This document shows, piece by piece, positions 26,936 through 36,935 of a stretch of 64,000 bases of DNA. Made by a program: the position numbers and the translations under genes. Source of the stretch: an uncultured Acidobacteriota bacterium (lineage in GTDB: Bacteria; Acidobacteriota; CAIWXX01); the NCBI GenBank assembly GCA_903916735.1, contig CAIWXX010000024.1, positions 84,043 through 148,042 on the forward strand. Reading direction: 5' to 3'. The notes under the pieces are model-generated. The model ran no database searches. It worked only from the letters and a program-made list of their open reading frames with translations, and was not told where the DNA came from. The stretch's first letter is position 1, and every line of letters starts with the position of its first letter.

Positions 26936-28798
26936 ATGGCACGCATTAGGTTCGTAGCCGCATTTCTATTTATGTCGTTTCTCTTTGTTAGCAGCTCATT
27001 CGCAGATGATGAAAAAGCCTCCACTGAGCAGAACAAAGATAAAGCGTCTCCTCGTGAATATGTCACACATCACAAGATGCAAGTCGGGAAGGTACTGCTG
27101 AGCTATGCGGCAATAGCCGGCGAAACGATACTGACCGACCAGAATGGCGACCAGGAAGCCGCTATCTTTTCAATCTTATATTACAAAGAGGGAATCGATC
27201 ACGCTGAAAACCGGCCGATCACGTTCCTGTTTAATGGTGGACCAGGATCCAGCTCGGTCTGGCTCCACCTCGGCGCTTTTGGCCCGAGACGAATCGCGCT
27301 CACAGGCGATCCAGTCAACCCAGGCGGCCCTCCCTATGAACTCGCCGACAATCCCAACGCCCTCTTGCTATATTCCGATCTCGTGTTTGCAGACCCGATC
27401 GGAACCGGGCACAGCCGCGCTCTGGGCAAGGGCAAGGACCAGGACTATTGGGGAGTGGATGAAGACTCCGGGGTCCTTGCGCCGTTCATTCGCACGTACC
27501 TCACCGTGAAGAAGCGATGGAATTCGCCCAGGTACATAGCTGGAGAAAGCCATGGGACGACTTGTGCAAGCGTCCTGATCAGAGACCTCGAACTGGAATT
27601 GCTGGACAGCGTCGCATTCAATGGCGTCATTCTGCTCTCCGCTGATCTCGACATCCGGATGTCTGTTGGCGGCGGGCCGGGAAATGAACTCCCCTATGTC
27701 ATCGATCTGCCGACATATGCCGCAACAGCCTACTAACATCACGCCTTGCCGGAGCAGCCAGCCGACTTGGATGGCTTCCTGTCCCAAGCCAAGGAATTCG
27801 CAGCTTCCGAATATCCGGTTGCGCTCTTCAAAGGGGACTCGCTGCCTCCTGATCAGAAACAGGTCATTGCCGAGAAGCTGCACAAATTCACAGGGCTGAG
27901 CACAGAATATCTGAGACGATGCCATCTGAAAATCAACAAGGGTCGATTCTTCAAGGAACTGCTTCGCAGCCGCTGCCAGACGCTCGCCGAACATGACACG
28001 CGTTTTCTGGGTAAAGATCCGGATGACGCAGGCGAAGCCGTTGAGATTGATCCTTTCGTGCTCGGGATATCGGGACCGTTTGTGGCCATTATCAATGACT
28101 ATTTGTCCGCCGAGCTCGGCGTCAAGATTGAGAAGCCGTACAAGGTGGCCTCGCTGGATGCTGCTCGGAGCTGGAAACGCGCAGGGGAGGGCAAGGGGGC
28201 ATTCGACGGATTCCTCAATACAACAGACTACCTGGCGAAGGCGGCGGCAACCAACAAAGACTTCAGGGTATTTGTTGCAGGCGGGATGCATGACCTGGCG
28301 ACTCCCTGCTTCGGAGCTGAGTACGTCTTTGAGCACAGCGGGATTGCCAAAGACCGCAGGATACTGAAGAACTACCACGGCGGTCATATGATGTATCTAT
28401 ACCCTTTTTCCCTCCAGAAGTTGTCCGAAGACTTCGGCGGTTTCATGACATTCCTGCTCGTGCGAGATGGTACGCAGGCGAGCCCGTGCGCCGATTCACG
28501 AAAAGGCCGATTTCGCGAACAGACGGCGGCGAAATGGATCATCGATCCCTATAGGTCCATCACAATCAACGGTTGGCAGACAAGCAACTCAACGGCACGC
28601 CGTTTCTTCTTCACAACCGAGAACCGGTCCTACGCCGAGTGGATCGGTGACACACGCAATATCGGGATGATTTCAACGGCATTTTTCCTGAAGGAGAAGA
28701 GAGACACCGAGAAGGTTGATGGCGTCAGGGGCCGGTCCAGGAGGGCACAGATGAGGATGGGTCCGGTCGCGCCCAGCACTCTTCCCCATCATGACTGA
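26936..28798 (+). pseudogene. S10 serine carboxypeptidase-like gene interrupted by one TAA, with a foreign 3' tail
   Basis: The first 266 codons encode a signal peptide (FVAAFLFMSFLFVSSSFA) and the S10 core: FLFNGGPGSSSVWLH, FADPIGTGHSRA and the nucleophile motif YIAGESHGTT. TAA at 27734-27736 replaces a Tyr (AATAY*HHALPEQPADL; relatives have an aromatic-HH here). The same frame then continues through the remaining fold, with the catalytic Asp region ATPCFGAEYVFEH and the histidine region YHGGHMMYLY. After about 28460 the S10 match ends and a different exported-protein tail follows (IDPYRSITINGWQTSNSTAR). All catalytic residues are present, so the stop looks recent. Confidence 0.75.
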
Positions 28799-28990
28799 CA
28801 GGTGACGACCCTGCCTCGCGCCTCCATGTTGGTATCATGCTCCGATCACAACCACCCAACGGCGGAGGTTCCACGCACCCATCGAGCATCCCGGGGGGAT
28901 GCCCGATAGATGCCTGCCGTGCCTCTGAGCCTATTTAATTACTACTCCGGTAGTATTCCTCCGGGTGTGCGCGAAAAGCAACGTCTTATG
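28769..28990. repeat. Intergenic repeat, left copy (interrupted), with TACTAC/GTAGTA palindrome
   Basis: Two blocks, 28769-28825 and 28916-28990, together match one continuous block at 36608-36737. The shared core includes ATTACTACTCCGGTAGTAT, with 6-bp arms TACTAC and GTAGTA, and then GCAACGTCTT. The 90 bases between the blocks hold a perfect hairpin, GCATCCC (28886-28892) and GGGATGC (28896-28902). It ends about 90 bases before the subtilase start. Confidence 0.6.
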
Positions 28991-29078
28991 CTACGCTATG
29001 ATGCCAAGGTCGAAGCTGCGAGAAATTCAGAAGGCTTTTATGCCTCTCGAACAATTGAACCCCGGTGAGGAGGAGAGC

Positions 29079-32000
29079 ATGAGACGTCGGAGCATCCTAT
29101 CGATCATCGCGTTGGGAATCATCGTTGCAATGTGTTCCATAACGGCGGGTGCCGCCGGCGTCCAGCCGTGGGGGAAGCTCGATCAGAGGGTCGTCAACGC
29201 CGCCGAACGGGATCAGCAGTGTAGGATGTCGCCGGGCGAGGTGGCGGTGCTCGGTGGCACGGATGGTGTGGCGGCATCCCAAGTGGCGGATAGCAAAGGA
29301 ATCGTCGGCAAGACTGTCGCCGGCGGCGACCGCTTCGTGATCATCGAGGTGGGACAGGACGCAGCTGGAGTCGATTTCGATGACCCGTCGATCGCCCCTG
29401 TGTTCCGCTCCGGGAACAGTCCGGATGCCCCCTTCCTCTTTCCAAACGGCGAAGTCATTGTCAAGTTCAAACTTCGCGCCACCGAGAAACAGGCGGCGTC
29501 ATGGGCCAGCGCTCACGGCCTCACGCTCGTACACCCGATGGTGATCACCAATACGTTCCTCCTCAAGGCAGCGAGTCCGGCGAAAAGTTTGGAGGCCGCC
29601 GCGTCGGACAAGGTCATCTTCTGCGCACCGAACTGGATGCGACAGAGGTCATTGCGCCAGCAGGACCCCCTCTATCCCTACCAGTGGCACCTGAAGAATG
29701 CCGGGGAGGTCAAGGGGACGGTTGCCGGCAATGACATCAACGTCGAGTCTGTATGGGCCGCCTACAAGGGCAGCGCCGGGCAGATCATCTGCATCGTCGA
29801 CGACGGCCTCGAAATCGCGCACAAGGACCTCGCAGCAAACATCGTCGCCGGTCTGAGCCGGGACTTCATCGATAAGAAGAACGACCCGACGGCCGGCAAG
29901 CATGGCACGGCATGCGGCGGCGTCGCAGCGGCTCGAGGTTTTAATGATATCGGCGTCAGGGGCGTCGCGCCGGAGGCGGGGCTCTGCGGCTACCGGATAC
30001 TGGACAGCGATGCGACCGACGACGCCGTCGAGGCTGAAGCCGAGACCAGAGCATCCGACAAGATCAACATCTACAACAACAGCTGGGGGCCTGCGGACGA
30101 CGGCCAGCGGCTCGAGGGGCCGAGGCAACTCACCACGGCAGCCATGACGCAGGGCGTCACCAACGGCCGCGGCGGCAAGGGCGTCATATACACCTGGGCG
30201 GGCGGCAATGGCCTCGGCAGCGGCGACAACTCCAACTACGACGGCTATGCGAACTGGCGCTACACCATCGCCGTGGGGGCGTCCAACAGCGCTGGCAAGC
30301 AGTCGTACTACTCCGAGAGTGGGGCGAACCTTTGCGTCAATGCGCCGTCGGACGGCGGCCGCGACAAGGGGATCACCACGGTCGACCGCACCGGCCCGAT
30401 CGGCTACAACGAGGAAGGAGAGAAACAGGGAAACTTCGCCGACCTTGACTTCACCAACGACTTCGGCGGGACCTCGTCGGCATGCCCCACCGTTGCCGGC
30501 GCCTGCGCGCTAGTGCTGCAGGCAAACCCGAACCTCGGCTGGCGCGATGTGAAGAAAACCCTTATGACCACCGCGTCTAAGAACGATCCGACCGACGCCG
30601 ACTGGACCACGAACGCCGCGGGCTACCATGTCAACCATAAGCATGGATTCGGCAGAGTCAACGTCGCCGCGGCGGTCGATGCGGCCGCCACCTGGACGAC
30701 CCTCGACCCCGAGGTGAGCGCGGAGGGCTCCGCCTCGCCCGGACAGGCGATCCCGCTCGGACGCCAGGGACTCTCAAGCACCATCACGCTGACCAGCAGC
30801 ATCATCATCGAGAGCGTTGAGGTTTATTTCACCACCGACCACAATAAGTGGGGTGACCTCAGCGTCGTCCTCACTGCCCCGTCCGGCACTTCGAGCGTGC
30901 TCGCCGAGAAGCACGACACCTCGGAAAGCACATCCCGCTATAACAACTGGCGCTTCGGCTCCGAGCGGCACCTCGGCGAGATGTCAGCCGGCGACTGGAC
31001 GCTCACCGTCAGGGATCTCGGAACCACGGGGGGCGGCACATTCACAAGCTGGAAGCTCGTTGTCTACGGCACAAATCCAGGCGCGGATGCAGTGTCCATG
31101 ACCACCGTCGCCTCGCCGACGGAGGGTGGAAGCGTCTCCCCTATCGGCACGACCCAACTTTGCCGCGGGGTGGCGGCGGGTATCAAAGCCACCGTCGCTT
31201 CCGGTTACTATTTCACGGAGTGGACGGCCAGCCCAGAGGAGAATGTCGCGTTCGGCTTTGGCGGCAGGAAATCCAAGGAGACAACAGTCAGGCTCTCAGG
31301 CGACGCCACTCTCAGCGCCACGTTCTCCACCACTCTGCCGGAGATGGCGACAGTCGACTTCTCTGTGTTCCCGATGGCGGGAGGGCTCACTGCTCCCGGC
31401 GATCAGGCCACGGTGAACGTTGGAGCCGGACTCTCGATCACGACCTTGCCCACCACAGGTTACAGCTTCGTCAAATGGACAGCCGATCCGGTGGCCAACG
31501 CGGAGTTCGCAAGCGCCGGAAGCATGAGCACCATCGCGCGGATCAAGGGCGACGTCAAGATAATCGCTGTTTACAGAGCCCCCGACATCAATCTGACCCA
31601 GGGATCGGTAGTTGTCGTCCCGGCCGCCGACCTGAATCGCGAGATCTTCACGAAGGCGCCAGTAGTCACAGGGTCGACCCTCCGCAAATCTTACGCTATG
31701 AGGGTGATAGGGAAATTCCCGTCGAAAACCGTCATGGCGCGGTGGCCGGCGAGGCCGAGAATCTACAATCCCACCGATTACAGAAATCCGGCCAACGGCC
31801 TGGGGGTTCTGCTGGAGCGCAAGCCGATGTTCCCAGCAAGCCTGCAGTCTCTCGTCGTCGACGCCAAGAAGGATGACGCCAGGCTGAACCTCACTAAAGT
31901 GGCCGCCTGCGCGGTGGTCCCTCCCGTCGTCGAATTTGTGGCGGGCCAATTGACGGAAGGGTCGCGACTGGGGCTCGATGGAACCTTTTTTGGCACGAAC

Positions 32001-32252
32001 CCGCCTGAAGTCTCTATCGAGTATGCCAGAAATGGGAAATATTTCCGTGAGGCATGTCCTTTGGTCAAAAAGTTCCCCCGCACCGACGAGTCCGGCAATC
32101 GCTCTTGCATGAATCCGCTAACAGGGCGGAGCTCGATGAGCGTCTTGTATCCAAAATTGCCTCCCGGCGCGAAACCGACCGGCTATCTTATCCTCGTGAA
32201 TCCCATCGGCATGTGCTCCTACTACCTGCTGTCACGAGAGTCGAAACGATAA
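29079..32252 (+). CDS. Secreted S8 subtilase with P-domain and C-terminal repeats
   Basis: A 1,057-residue protein started at ATG 29079 after GAGGAGGAG. The signal peptide is ILSIIALGIIVAMCSITAGA. A propeptide of the fervidolysin type follows (FPNGEVIVKFKLRATEKQAA). The catalytic domain has Asp in IICIVDDGLEIAHKDL, His in GKHGTACGGVAAAR and Ser in FGGTSSACPTVAGA. Next come a proprotein-convertase P-domain (TDHNKWGDLSVVLTAPSGT to GTFTSWKLVVYG) and two InlB-type repeats (SVSPIGTTQL, YYFTEWTASPEENVAF; then YSFVKWTADPVANAEF). The tail is Ig/IPT-like. The layout resembles bacterial kexin-like exoproteases. It is flanked upstream by a repeat shared with 36.6 kb. Confidence 0.88.
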   Translation: MRRRSILSIIALGIIVAMCSITAGAAGVQPWGKLDQRVVNAAERDQQCRMSPGEVAVLGGTDGVAASQVADSKGIVGKTVAGGDRFVIIEVGQDAAGVDFDDPSIAPVFRSGNSPDAPFLFPNGEVIVKFKLRATEKQAASWASAHGLTLVHPMVITNTFLLKAASPAKSLEAAASDKVIFCAPNWMRQRSLRQQDPLYPYQWHLKNAGEVKGTVAGNDINVESVWAAYKGSAGQIICIVDDGLEIAHKDLAANIVAGLSRDFIDKKNDPTAGKHGTACGGVAAARGFNDIGVRGVAPEAGLCGYRILDSDATDDAVEAEAETRASDKINIYNNSWGPADDGQRLEGPRQLTTAAMTQGVTNGRGGKGVIYTWAGGNGLGSGDNSNYDGYANWRYTIAVGASNSAGKQSYYSESGANLCVNAPSDGGRDKGITTVDRTGPIGYNEEGEKQGNFADLDFTNDFGGTSSACPTVAGACALVLQANPNLGWRDVKKTLMTTASKNDPTDADWTTNAAGYHVNHKHGFGRVNVAAAVDAAATWTTLDPEVSAEGSASPGQAIPLGRQGLSSTITLTSSIIIESVEVYFTTDHNKWGDLSVVLTAPSGTSSVLAEKHDTSESTSRYNNWRFGSERHLGEMSAGDWTLTVRDLGTTGGGTFTSWKLVVYGTNPGADAVSMTTVASPTEGGSVSPIGTTQLCRGVAAGIKATVASGYYFTEWTASPEENVAFGFGGRKSKETTVRLSGDATLSATFSTTLPEMATVDFSVFPMAGGLTAPGDQATVNVGAGLSITTLPTTGYSFVKWTADPVANAEFASAGSMSTIARIKGDVKIIAVYRAPDINLTQGSVVVVPAADLNREIFTKAPVVTGSTLRKSYAMRVIGKFPSKTVMARWPARPRIYNPTDYRNPANGLGVLLERKPMFPASLQSLVVDAKKDDARLNLTKVAACAVVPPVVEFVAGQLTEGSRLGLDGTFFGTNPPEVSIEYARNGKYFREACPLVKKFPRTDESGNRSCMNPLTGRSSMSVLYPKLPPGAKPTGYLILVNPIGMCSYYLLSRESKR

Positions 32253-32747
32253 GATGCTCCCCAAGTAAGCCCATTCACGGGTAATCCCCCTGACCGGAGT
32301 TGCGATCCGTCGGGGGACTGGCACCAATTGCAACATCTACGCGGGGACAAGCCCCACTTACTTCCCCGACCTTATTGCCGGTGCCAACCGTTTCGGGTAC
32401 TTGACTCTGATGGTTGTCCAAGAAAGCGGAGCGGCCCCAAAAGCCTACAATGCACCTAACCTGGCGGAGCCAGAATTAACGACGTGGCCGAACCACCCCC
32501 CGCCGCGACTCCAGACCTCTCAGGAAGCCAGGAAGGATGGAATGCAGTAACGGAAGGTAGTGTGGCGGCAATGGTCGGTTCGTTCCTGGTTTCCTTACTT
32601 CCTGCATTCCTAAGAGGCTCGGATGCGATCTTGCATGTTCCGAAAATCCTGCCATTTCGTGTCGACATTTCGCCGTTGAGACACTGAATCCCCTGTCCAA
32701 TTTTTTGGAAGCGGTTCAGCCTCTCTGGATTAGAACGGTTGCTCCGG
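32253..32747 (+). other. Interval with a possible gene scrap at 32285-32540
   Basis: No intact gene. A plus-strand frame from about 32285 reads TGVAIRRGTGTNCNIYAGTS, PTYFPDLIAGANRFGYLTLM and VVQESGAAPKAYNAPNLAEP before a stop near 32550. Composition is protein-like, but there is no start and I do not recognise the family, so it is listed as a possible 3' remnant only. Confidence 0.3.
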
Positions 32748-34022
32748 CTAGGGTCTTGAACCATCATCGCTGGACGACTGTGCGTCTTTGTCGAGCTCGG
32801 CGCGATCGCGGGCGATAGATGAGCTCTCCAGTGTTTCGGTGATGCGCTGCTGGAGTGTTGCCTTGTCCGGCTTCTTGCTTCCGAGGCTGCGGAGCGAGCC
32901 GATGAGGGTCGTGGTGAGATTCCGAGTGAGCGTGCGGATGGACTCGCTCGTCAATTTCTCGCCCCGCTCAAACCATATGATCGATGCATATCCCATAACC
33001 ACCGTTGTTGACGATGCAATCGCGGCCGCCAGCAGCCAGCCTGGCGGCCCCCCGAGCTTGCTCAGCTCCTGGAATATCGTACGGCCAAGAAACCCCAGCC
33101 CGAATGTCACGGCCAACTCGCGCGCCCGGCCGATCGTCATCTTATAGTCATAGATGCGGGCGATGCCAAGCACCAGTGAAGACTGGACCGCCAGCAGCGG
33201 AATGACGTCCAAGATGGGAATGGGCGCAAGCGCAATGGCAGCCGACGCCGTCGCCGCTCCTGTTATGGCCGTCCACGCAAGACGCCACCGATATGAAGGG
33301 AGGGCGCGGCCCAGCGCCGCCAGCAAACCAGGCTCGGCCTTCGCAACCGCGATCAGGAGGTCGTCAAGATTCTCACCGGACTTGGCCGAGATCGGCACGA
33401 TTTGCTTCCGCTGCAGCCTCAGGTTAGATGCCGTCCGGTCCAGTACCGGGTCCACTTCCTTGCGGTTGACAAGATCGATCTTGTTGAGAACCACGATGTA
33501 TGGTTTGCCGATCGCGATCAATTCATCGAATAGCTCCTGCTCGGTGCGCTTCACGCCCTGGATTGCATCGAATGTGATGATGATGAAATCCGCAGCGCGG
33601 GTGGCCGCCAGCGCGTGAGCCTTTTCTTCCTCGCCGACCGCTCCGACAGCATCGGCGCCGGGCGTGTCTATGATGCGAAACAGCCCGGCGTCAGCCTCCT
33701 GGTTGATGCGTGTCGTTCCCGGAACCGGGCTCACGTCGGCACGATTTTTCTTTTCATGGACCAACTGGTTAAAGAGAGTCGATTTCCCCACATTTGCAGG
33801 GCCGACTATGGCAATCGCATGTTTCTCGGCGAACGCGATCCTGAACTGCGGCAGCGCCAGATCCATGAGAAGTCGCCAGCGGAACAGGTCGCTTGGTAGA
33901 TGCCGAGTCCATGATTCCATCTCTTTCTGGACCGGCTGCGGCAGCGCGTCCCAAGCCTTTTTCAGCCGCTCTCTCGCGTCCTCCGAGAACTCTTCCAATA
34001 GGAGGTCAATCGAGAATTCCAT
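32748..34022 (-). CDS. Era-like GTPase with membrane (DUF697/YcjF-type) domain
   Basis: A 424-residue protein. Residues ~68-235 are a TRAFAC GTPase: G1 GPANVGKSTLFN, G3 DTPGADAVG, G4 VLNKIDLV and a G5-like VPISAKSGEN. Residues ~245-345 are hydrophobic (AITGAATASAAIALAPIPIL, then GWLLAAAIASSTTVVMGYA), as in DUF697/YcjF-type proteins that sit at the inner membrane. The C-terminal 70 residues are charged and probably helical. Such proteins are thought to act in envelope or stress functions, but their reaction is unknown. It stands alone, facing a transposase scrap. Confidence 0.8.
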   Translation of the reverse strand: MEFSIDLLLEEFSEDARERLKKAWDALPQPVQKEMESWTRHLPSDLFRWRLLMDLALPQFRIAFAEKHAIAIVGPANVGKSTLFNQLVHEKKNRADVSPVPGTTRINQEADAGLFRIIDTPGADAVGAVGEEEKAHALAATRAADFIIITFDAIQGVKRTEQELFDELIAIGKPYIVVLNKIDLVNRKEVDPVLDRTASNLRLQRKQIVPISAKSGENLDDLLIAVAKAEPGLLAALGRALPSYRWRLAWTAITGAATASAAIALAPIPILDVIPLLAVQSSLVLGIARIYDYKMTIGRARELAVTFGLGFLGRTIFQELSKLGGPPGWLLAAAIASSTTVVMGYASIIWFERGEKLTSESIRTLTRNLTTTLIGSLRSLGSKKPDKATLQQRITETLESSSIARDRAELDKDAQSSSDDGSRP

Positions 34023-34089
34023 GCCCTTGTGTCCTTGCTGGTAATGTATGTATGAAAAGAATTCTTGTCAAACACCGGCACGAAGCCCA

Positions 34090-34391
34090 AGCAGCTACCA
34101 ATCATTCCTGGTACAAGTACGGCCGATGGCGAGGGATCGTGGAGGATGTGGTGCGCAGGTACTTGGACTGCGGGAGATACTCAAGAAAGGCTTCGCGCGC
34201 AGGTGTGGGCCGAGTTCGTGCAGACCCGGGTCCTACAGCCCGTCCCTGAGAGGCACGTAGTGTTCGCGATACCGAAGATGTTCCGGAAGTTGTTCCGGCA
34301 GAAGCGCGCATTGCTCCCGACGCCGGCGTTGTGCGCGTGGGAGGCGCTGAGCGAGTACATGCGTGACGAGCTACCGGAGCCCGGCTATTGA
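34090..34391 (+). mobile_element. IS91-family transposase scrap (N-terminal region), a third lineage copy
   Basis: Plus-strand frames read EDVVRRYLDCG, then (after a frame change) VWAEFVQTRVLQPVPERHVV, FAIPKMFRKLFRQKRALLPT and CAWEALSEYMRDELPEPGY. This is the zinc-finger-to-core part of IS91 transposases (VPHRxxVFSIPKMLR). It is cut on both sides. The sequence differs enough from the 17-kb copy to be a separate insertion. The following bases (TACPDCGSDGWYCGNGDYVH) are not alignable to the family by eye. Confidence 0.55.
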
Positions 34392-34831
34392 CAGCTTGCC
34401 CTGACTGCGGCTCTGATGGCTGGTATTGCGGTAATGGGGACTATGTGCATGGCGGCGCTGGTCAGGTAAGGAAGCACAGGAATTATTATTTATGGGATGG
34501 TAATTGTTTTTTCGATGGCATCGTGTTTGGGGTGAATGACAGGACGCTGCTGCCGCGGCCGCCAGGATGCATGTAACGAGTTTTGCTCTACAGATCATGA
34601 GTGCCTGCGACTACTACATGTCGATCATGGCTCGCCGAGCCAGCCAAGCGCTGCCCTGAGCCCTATCTCCGGCATCTCGCAACGCTGCGCTGTAAGGCTG
34701 TCACACGTGCGATAGGCCAACCCATCCCGATCTCCCAGTTCCTTAAAAAATTGGACCGGATGGGCGGGGCATCAAGGCGAGAGGTCGGATGAAGCCGGGG
34801 CCTGGCGACTCTGCTCACACGGCGGCGGGAG
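34392..34831. other. Intergenic interval without a recognised gene
   Basis: About 440 bases between the IS91 scrap and the solute-binding protein gene. Small frames are present but none is recognisable. There is no clear promoter. Confidence 0.4.
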
Positions 34832-36487
34832 GTGATGTTGTTCATCTGCGGCCCCGGTGATATGATCGCCCTCGATTCAGCCATGTCTCGCAGGGATTCA
34901 GCGGAAATGTGTCGCATGGGCACTCGTTCGCCATGGGACCGGCCGGCGACGAGCCGCATCATGTGCCTGCTGCTGTATGCGCTGCTGATCGGAAGCTGCG
35001 GGAAGGACAACCCCGGTCGCGCCAAGAAGTCGGAGCGGACGCGGCCCCTGTCTGTGGCCATCGATTCCGAAGTCCTTACGCTCGACCCGCACCGGTACAA
35101 CGAGACCATCACGCTGTCGGTCCTGGAGAATATGTTCGAATCCCTGGTGGCGCAGGATGCGAACCTGCGAGTGGTCCCGGCGCTGGCCACAGGGTGGGAG
35201 ACGCCGGACGACCTGACATGGCGGGTTCACATTCGGAGGAACGTGCGGTTCCATGATGGGACGGAGATGACGAGCGCCGATGTGAAGTTCTCGTACGACC
35301 GGGTGCTCTCGTCCCCCGATTCCGGCCTGCGAAACTTCCTCAACGCCGTGCGCTCCGTCGAGATCATCGACGCCTACACAGTCGACGTCAAGCTCAATAC
35401 ACCGTGCGGCGTCGTGGCCAACCTAGGGGCGATCTACATCCTGCCCGCCGACGACATGCGGACCCGCGGGGAGAACCGATTCTTCGAGTCTCCTGTCGGC
35501 ACGGGGCCGTACAGATTCTCCGGGTGGAAGAAGGGGGAGCGGGTCTGGATGCACGCCTTCGACGGGTACTGGGGTGGCCCGTCCGCGTTCGAGCTGCTGG
35601 AGTTCAGGACGGAGCCTGACCGCGAGGCGCGCCGCCGGATGCTTGAGAGCGGTGAGGCCGACATTGCGCTCAACATATCAACCCCGTCCGAGCCGCCGTT
35701 GAACTACAGGACGTACAATCAGCCGGACCTGCACCTGCACTATATCGCCCTGGACGCCGTCCGCAGGAAAACCCCCTATGTCAATCTCCCGGCCAACCCG
35801 TTGACGGACACGCGTGTGCGGCGGGCCATTCTGCTCGGCATCGACACGGAGGGGCTGATCCGGGATGTTCTTGGCCGAAGCGGGTATCGAGCGTCGCAGC
35901 TGGTGACGCCGAGCGTGTTCGGGTTCGATCCGACCATCCGGCGGCCGGAGCCCGATCCGGAGGCCGCGAGACGGCTCCTGGCCGGCGCCGGTTACCCCGG
36001 CGGCTTCGGCCTCACGCTGGATCTCCAGCCAAATCGCCGGGCGGTAGCCGAGTACATCCGGCAATCACTCGAGAAGATCGGCATACGCCTGTCGCTGAAT
36101 GTCGTCTCCAAGGACGTGTTCTACGACAAACTCAACCGCCGGGACACATCGGCATACTATTTCGCCATCTCCTGCACCAGCGGCGACTCGAGCGAGGTCT
36201 TCGAATACGGCCTGCATACGCCCGATCCGTCCAGCCGCCTCGGCATCAGGAACATCTTCCGGTACAGCAACCGCCGGATTGACGATCTGCTCCTGAGGTC
36301 GCACGCGACGAGGGACGAGCGGGAGAGGCTAGGGCTGCTGCAGCAGGCCATGCGGATCGTCATGGAGGATCTGCCGTGGATCCCCGTGTACATACCGGAG
36401 ACCGTCTATGGCATCTCCAAGAGCATCTCCTTCACGCCCCGCCTCGACGACCACGTCCTCGGCTGGGACGCGAAGCCGGCCGAGTGA
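34832..36487 (+). CDS. Oligopeptide/dipeptide-binding lipoprotein (SBP family 5)
   Basis: A 551-residue protein matching periplasmic binding components of Dpp/Opp-type ABC transporters. A lipoprotein signal is visible inside the frame (IMCLLLYALLIGSCGKD), with the cysteine as the lipidation site, so the real start is probably ATG 34862 or 34916 and not the first ATG. Family signatures are VLTLDPHRYNETITLSVLEN, WRVHIRRNVRFHDGTEMTSA and GTGPYRFSGWKKGERV, with a C-terminal PWIPVYIPETVYGIS. It would bind peptides or similar ligands outside the membrane. No permease or ATPase genes are adjacent, so it must work with components encoded elsewhere. Confidence 0.85.
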   Translation: MMLFICGPGDMIALDSAMSRRDSAEMCRMGTRSPWDRPATSRIMCLLLYALLIGSCGKDNPGRAKKSERTRPLSVAIDSEVLTLDPHRYNETITLSVLENMFESLVAQDANLRVVPALATGWETPDDLTWRVHIRRNVRFHDGTEMTSADVKFSYDRVLSSPDSGLRNFLNAVRSVEIIDAYTVDVKLNTPCGVVANLGAIYILPADDMRTRGENRFFESPVGTGPYRFSGWKKGERVWMHAFDGYWGGPSAFELLEFRTEPDREARRRMLESGEADIALNISTPSEPPLNYRTYNQPDLHLHYIALDAVRRKTPYVNLPANPLTDTRVRRAILLGIDTEGLIRDVLGRSGYRASQLVTPSVFGFDPTIRRPEPDPEAARRLLAGAGYPGGFGLTLDLQPNRRAVAEYIRQSLEKIGIRLSLNVVSKDVFYDKLNRRDTSAYYFAISCTSGDSSEVFEYGLHTPDPSSRLGIRNIFRYSNRRIDDLLLRSHATRDERERLGLLQQAMRIVMEDLPWIPVYIPETVYGISKSISFTPRLDDHVLGWDAKPAE

Positions 36488-36935
36488 CCCCGCGCCGCGC
36501 GCCGGAGGTGAGGCTCGGTCGAGAGATGCTCCGTCTCTCGTCCGAGAGTCAGGAGTTCGACAACATGGCTTGGAGAGCGCCTATCACGCAGCATGTGTCG
36601 GAGTGCGGCGCCCAGCCATCTTCCCCGTCATGACACTGACAGTTGACGATCCTGTCCCTCGTGCCTCTGAGCCGGTTCAATTACTACTCTGGTAGTATTC
36701 CTCGGACTATGCGCGACAAGCAACGTCTTGCGCTACTCGAAGAACCTCCGCATCTCTTTATCGACTTCATCAAAACCCCCCTCCCGCCTCCGGCTCTGCG
36801 CGAATTCCCGTGGCTCTCACGCCCCCAGCGGAGAAAACGAAAGTGATCGACGCTCAGTTTACGCACCTCTTGACGGAATTTCCTCTCAGCTGTAAAGTGG
36901 CCAACAAGCGTTATCACTTCATGGAGAAAACCATT
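36488..36935. other. Intergenic interval containing the right copy of the 28.8-kb repeat
   Basis: No gene recognised. The segment 36608-36737 repeats the blocks at 28769-28825 and 28916-28990 as one continuous unit, including GCCTCTGAGCC and the TACTAC/GTAGTA palindrome. The rest holds the leader of the HAF-repeat gene, with GGAG 9 bases before its ATG at 36936. Confidence 0.5.
36608..36737. repeat. Intergenic repeat, right copy (continuous)
   Basis: Similar throughout to the two blocks near 28.8-29.0 kb and in the same orientation, starting at GCGCCCAGC and ending after GCAACGTCTTGCGCTAC. It includes the palindrome ATTACTACTCTGGTAGTAT. The two copies bracket the subtilase, GTPase, IS91 scrap and solute-binding genes. 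Confidence 0.6.

Noticed and set aside
12010..28798. Stop-codon reassignment as an explanation for the many in-frame stops
   Set aside because: TAA, TAG and TGA all occur inside family-like frames and stand in for different expected residues (Gly, Lys, Glu, Gln, Arg, Tyr), while the acs genes and others use no internal stops. Pseudogenes explain this better.
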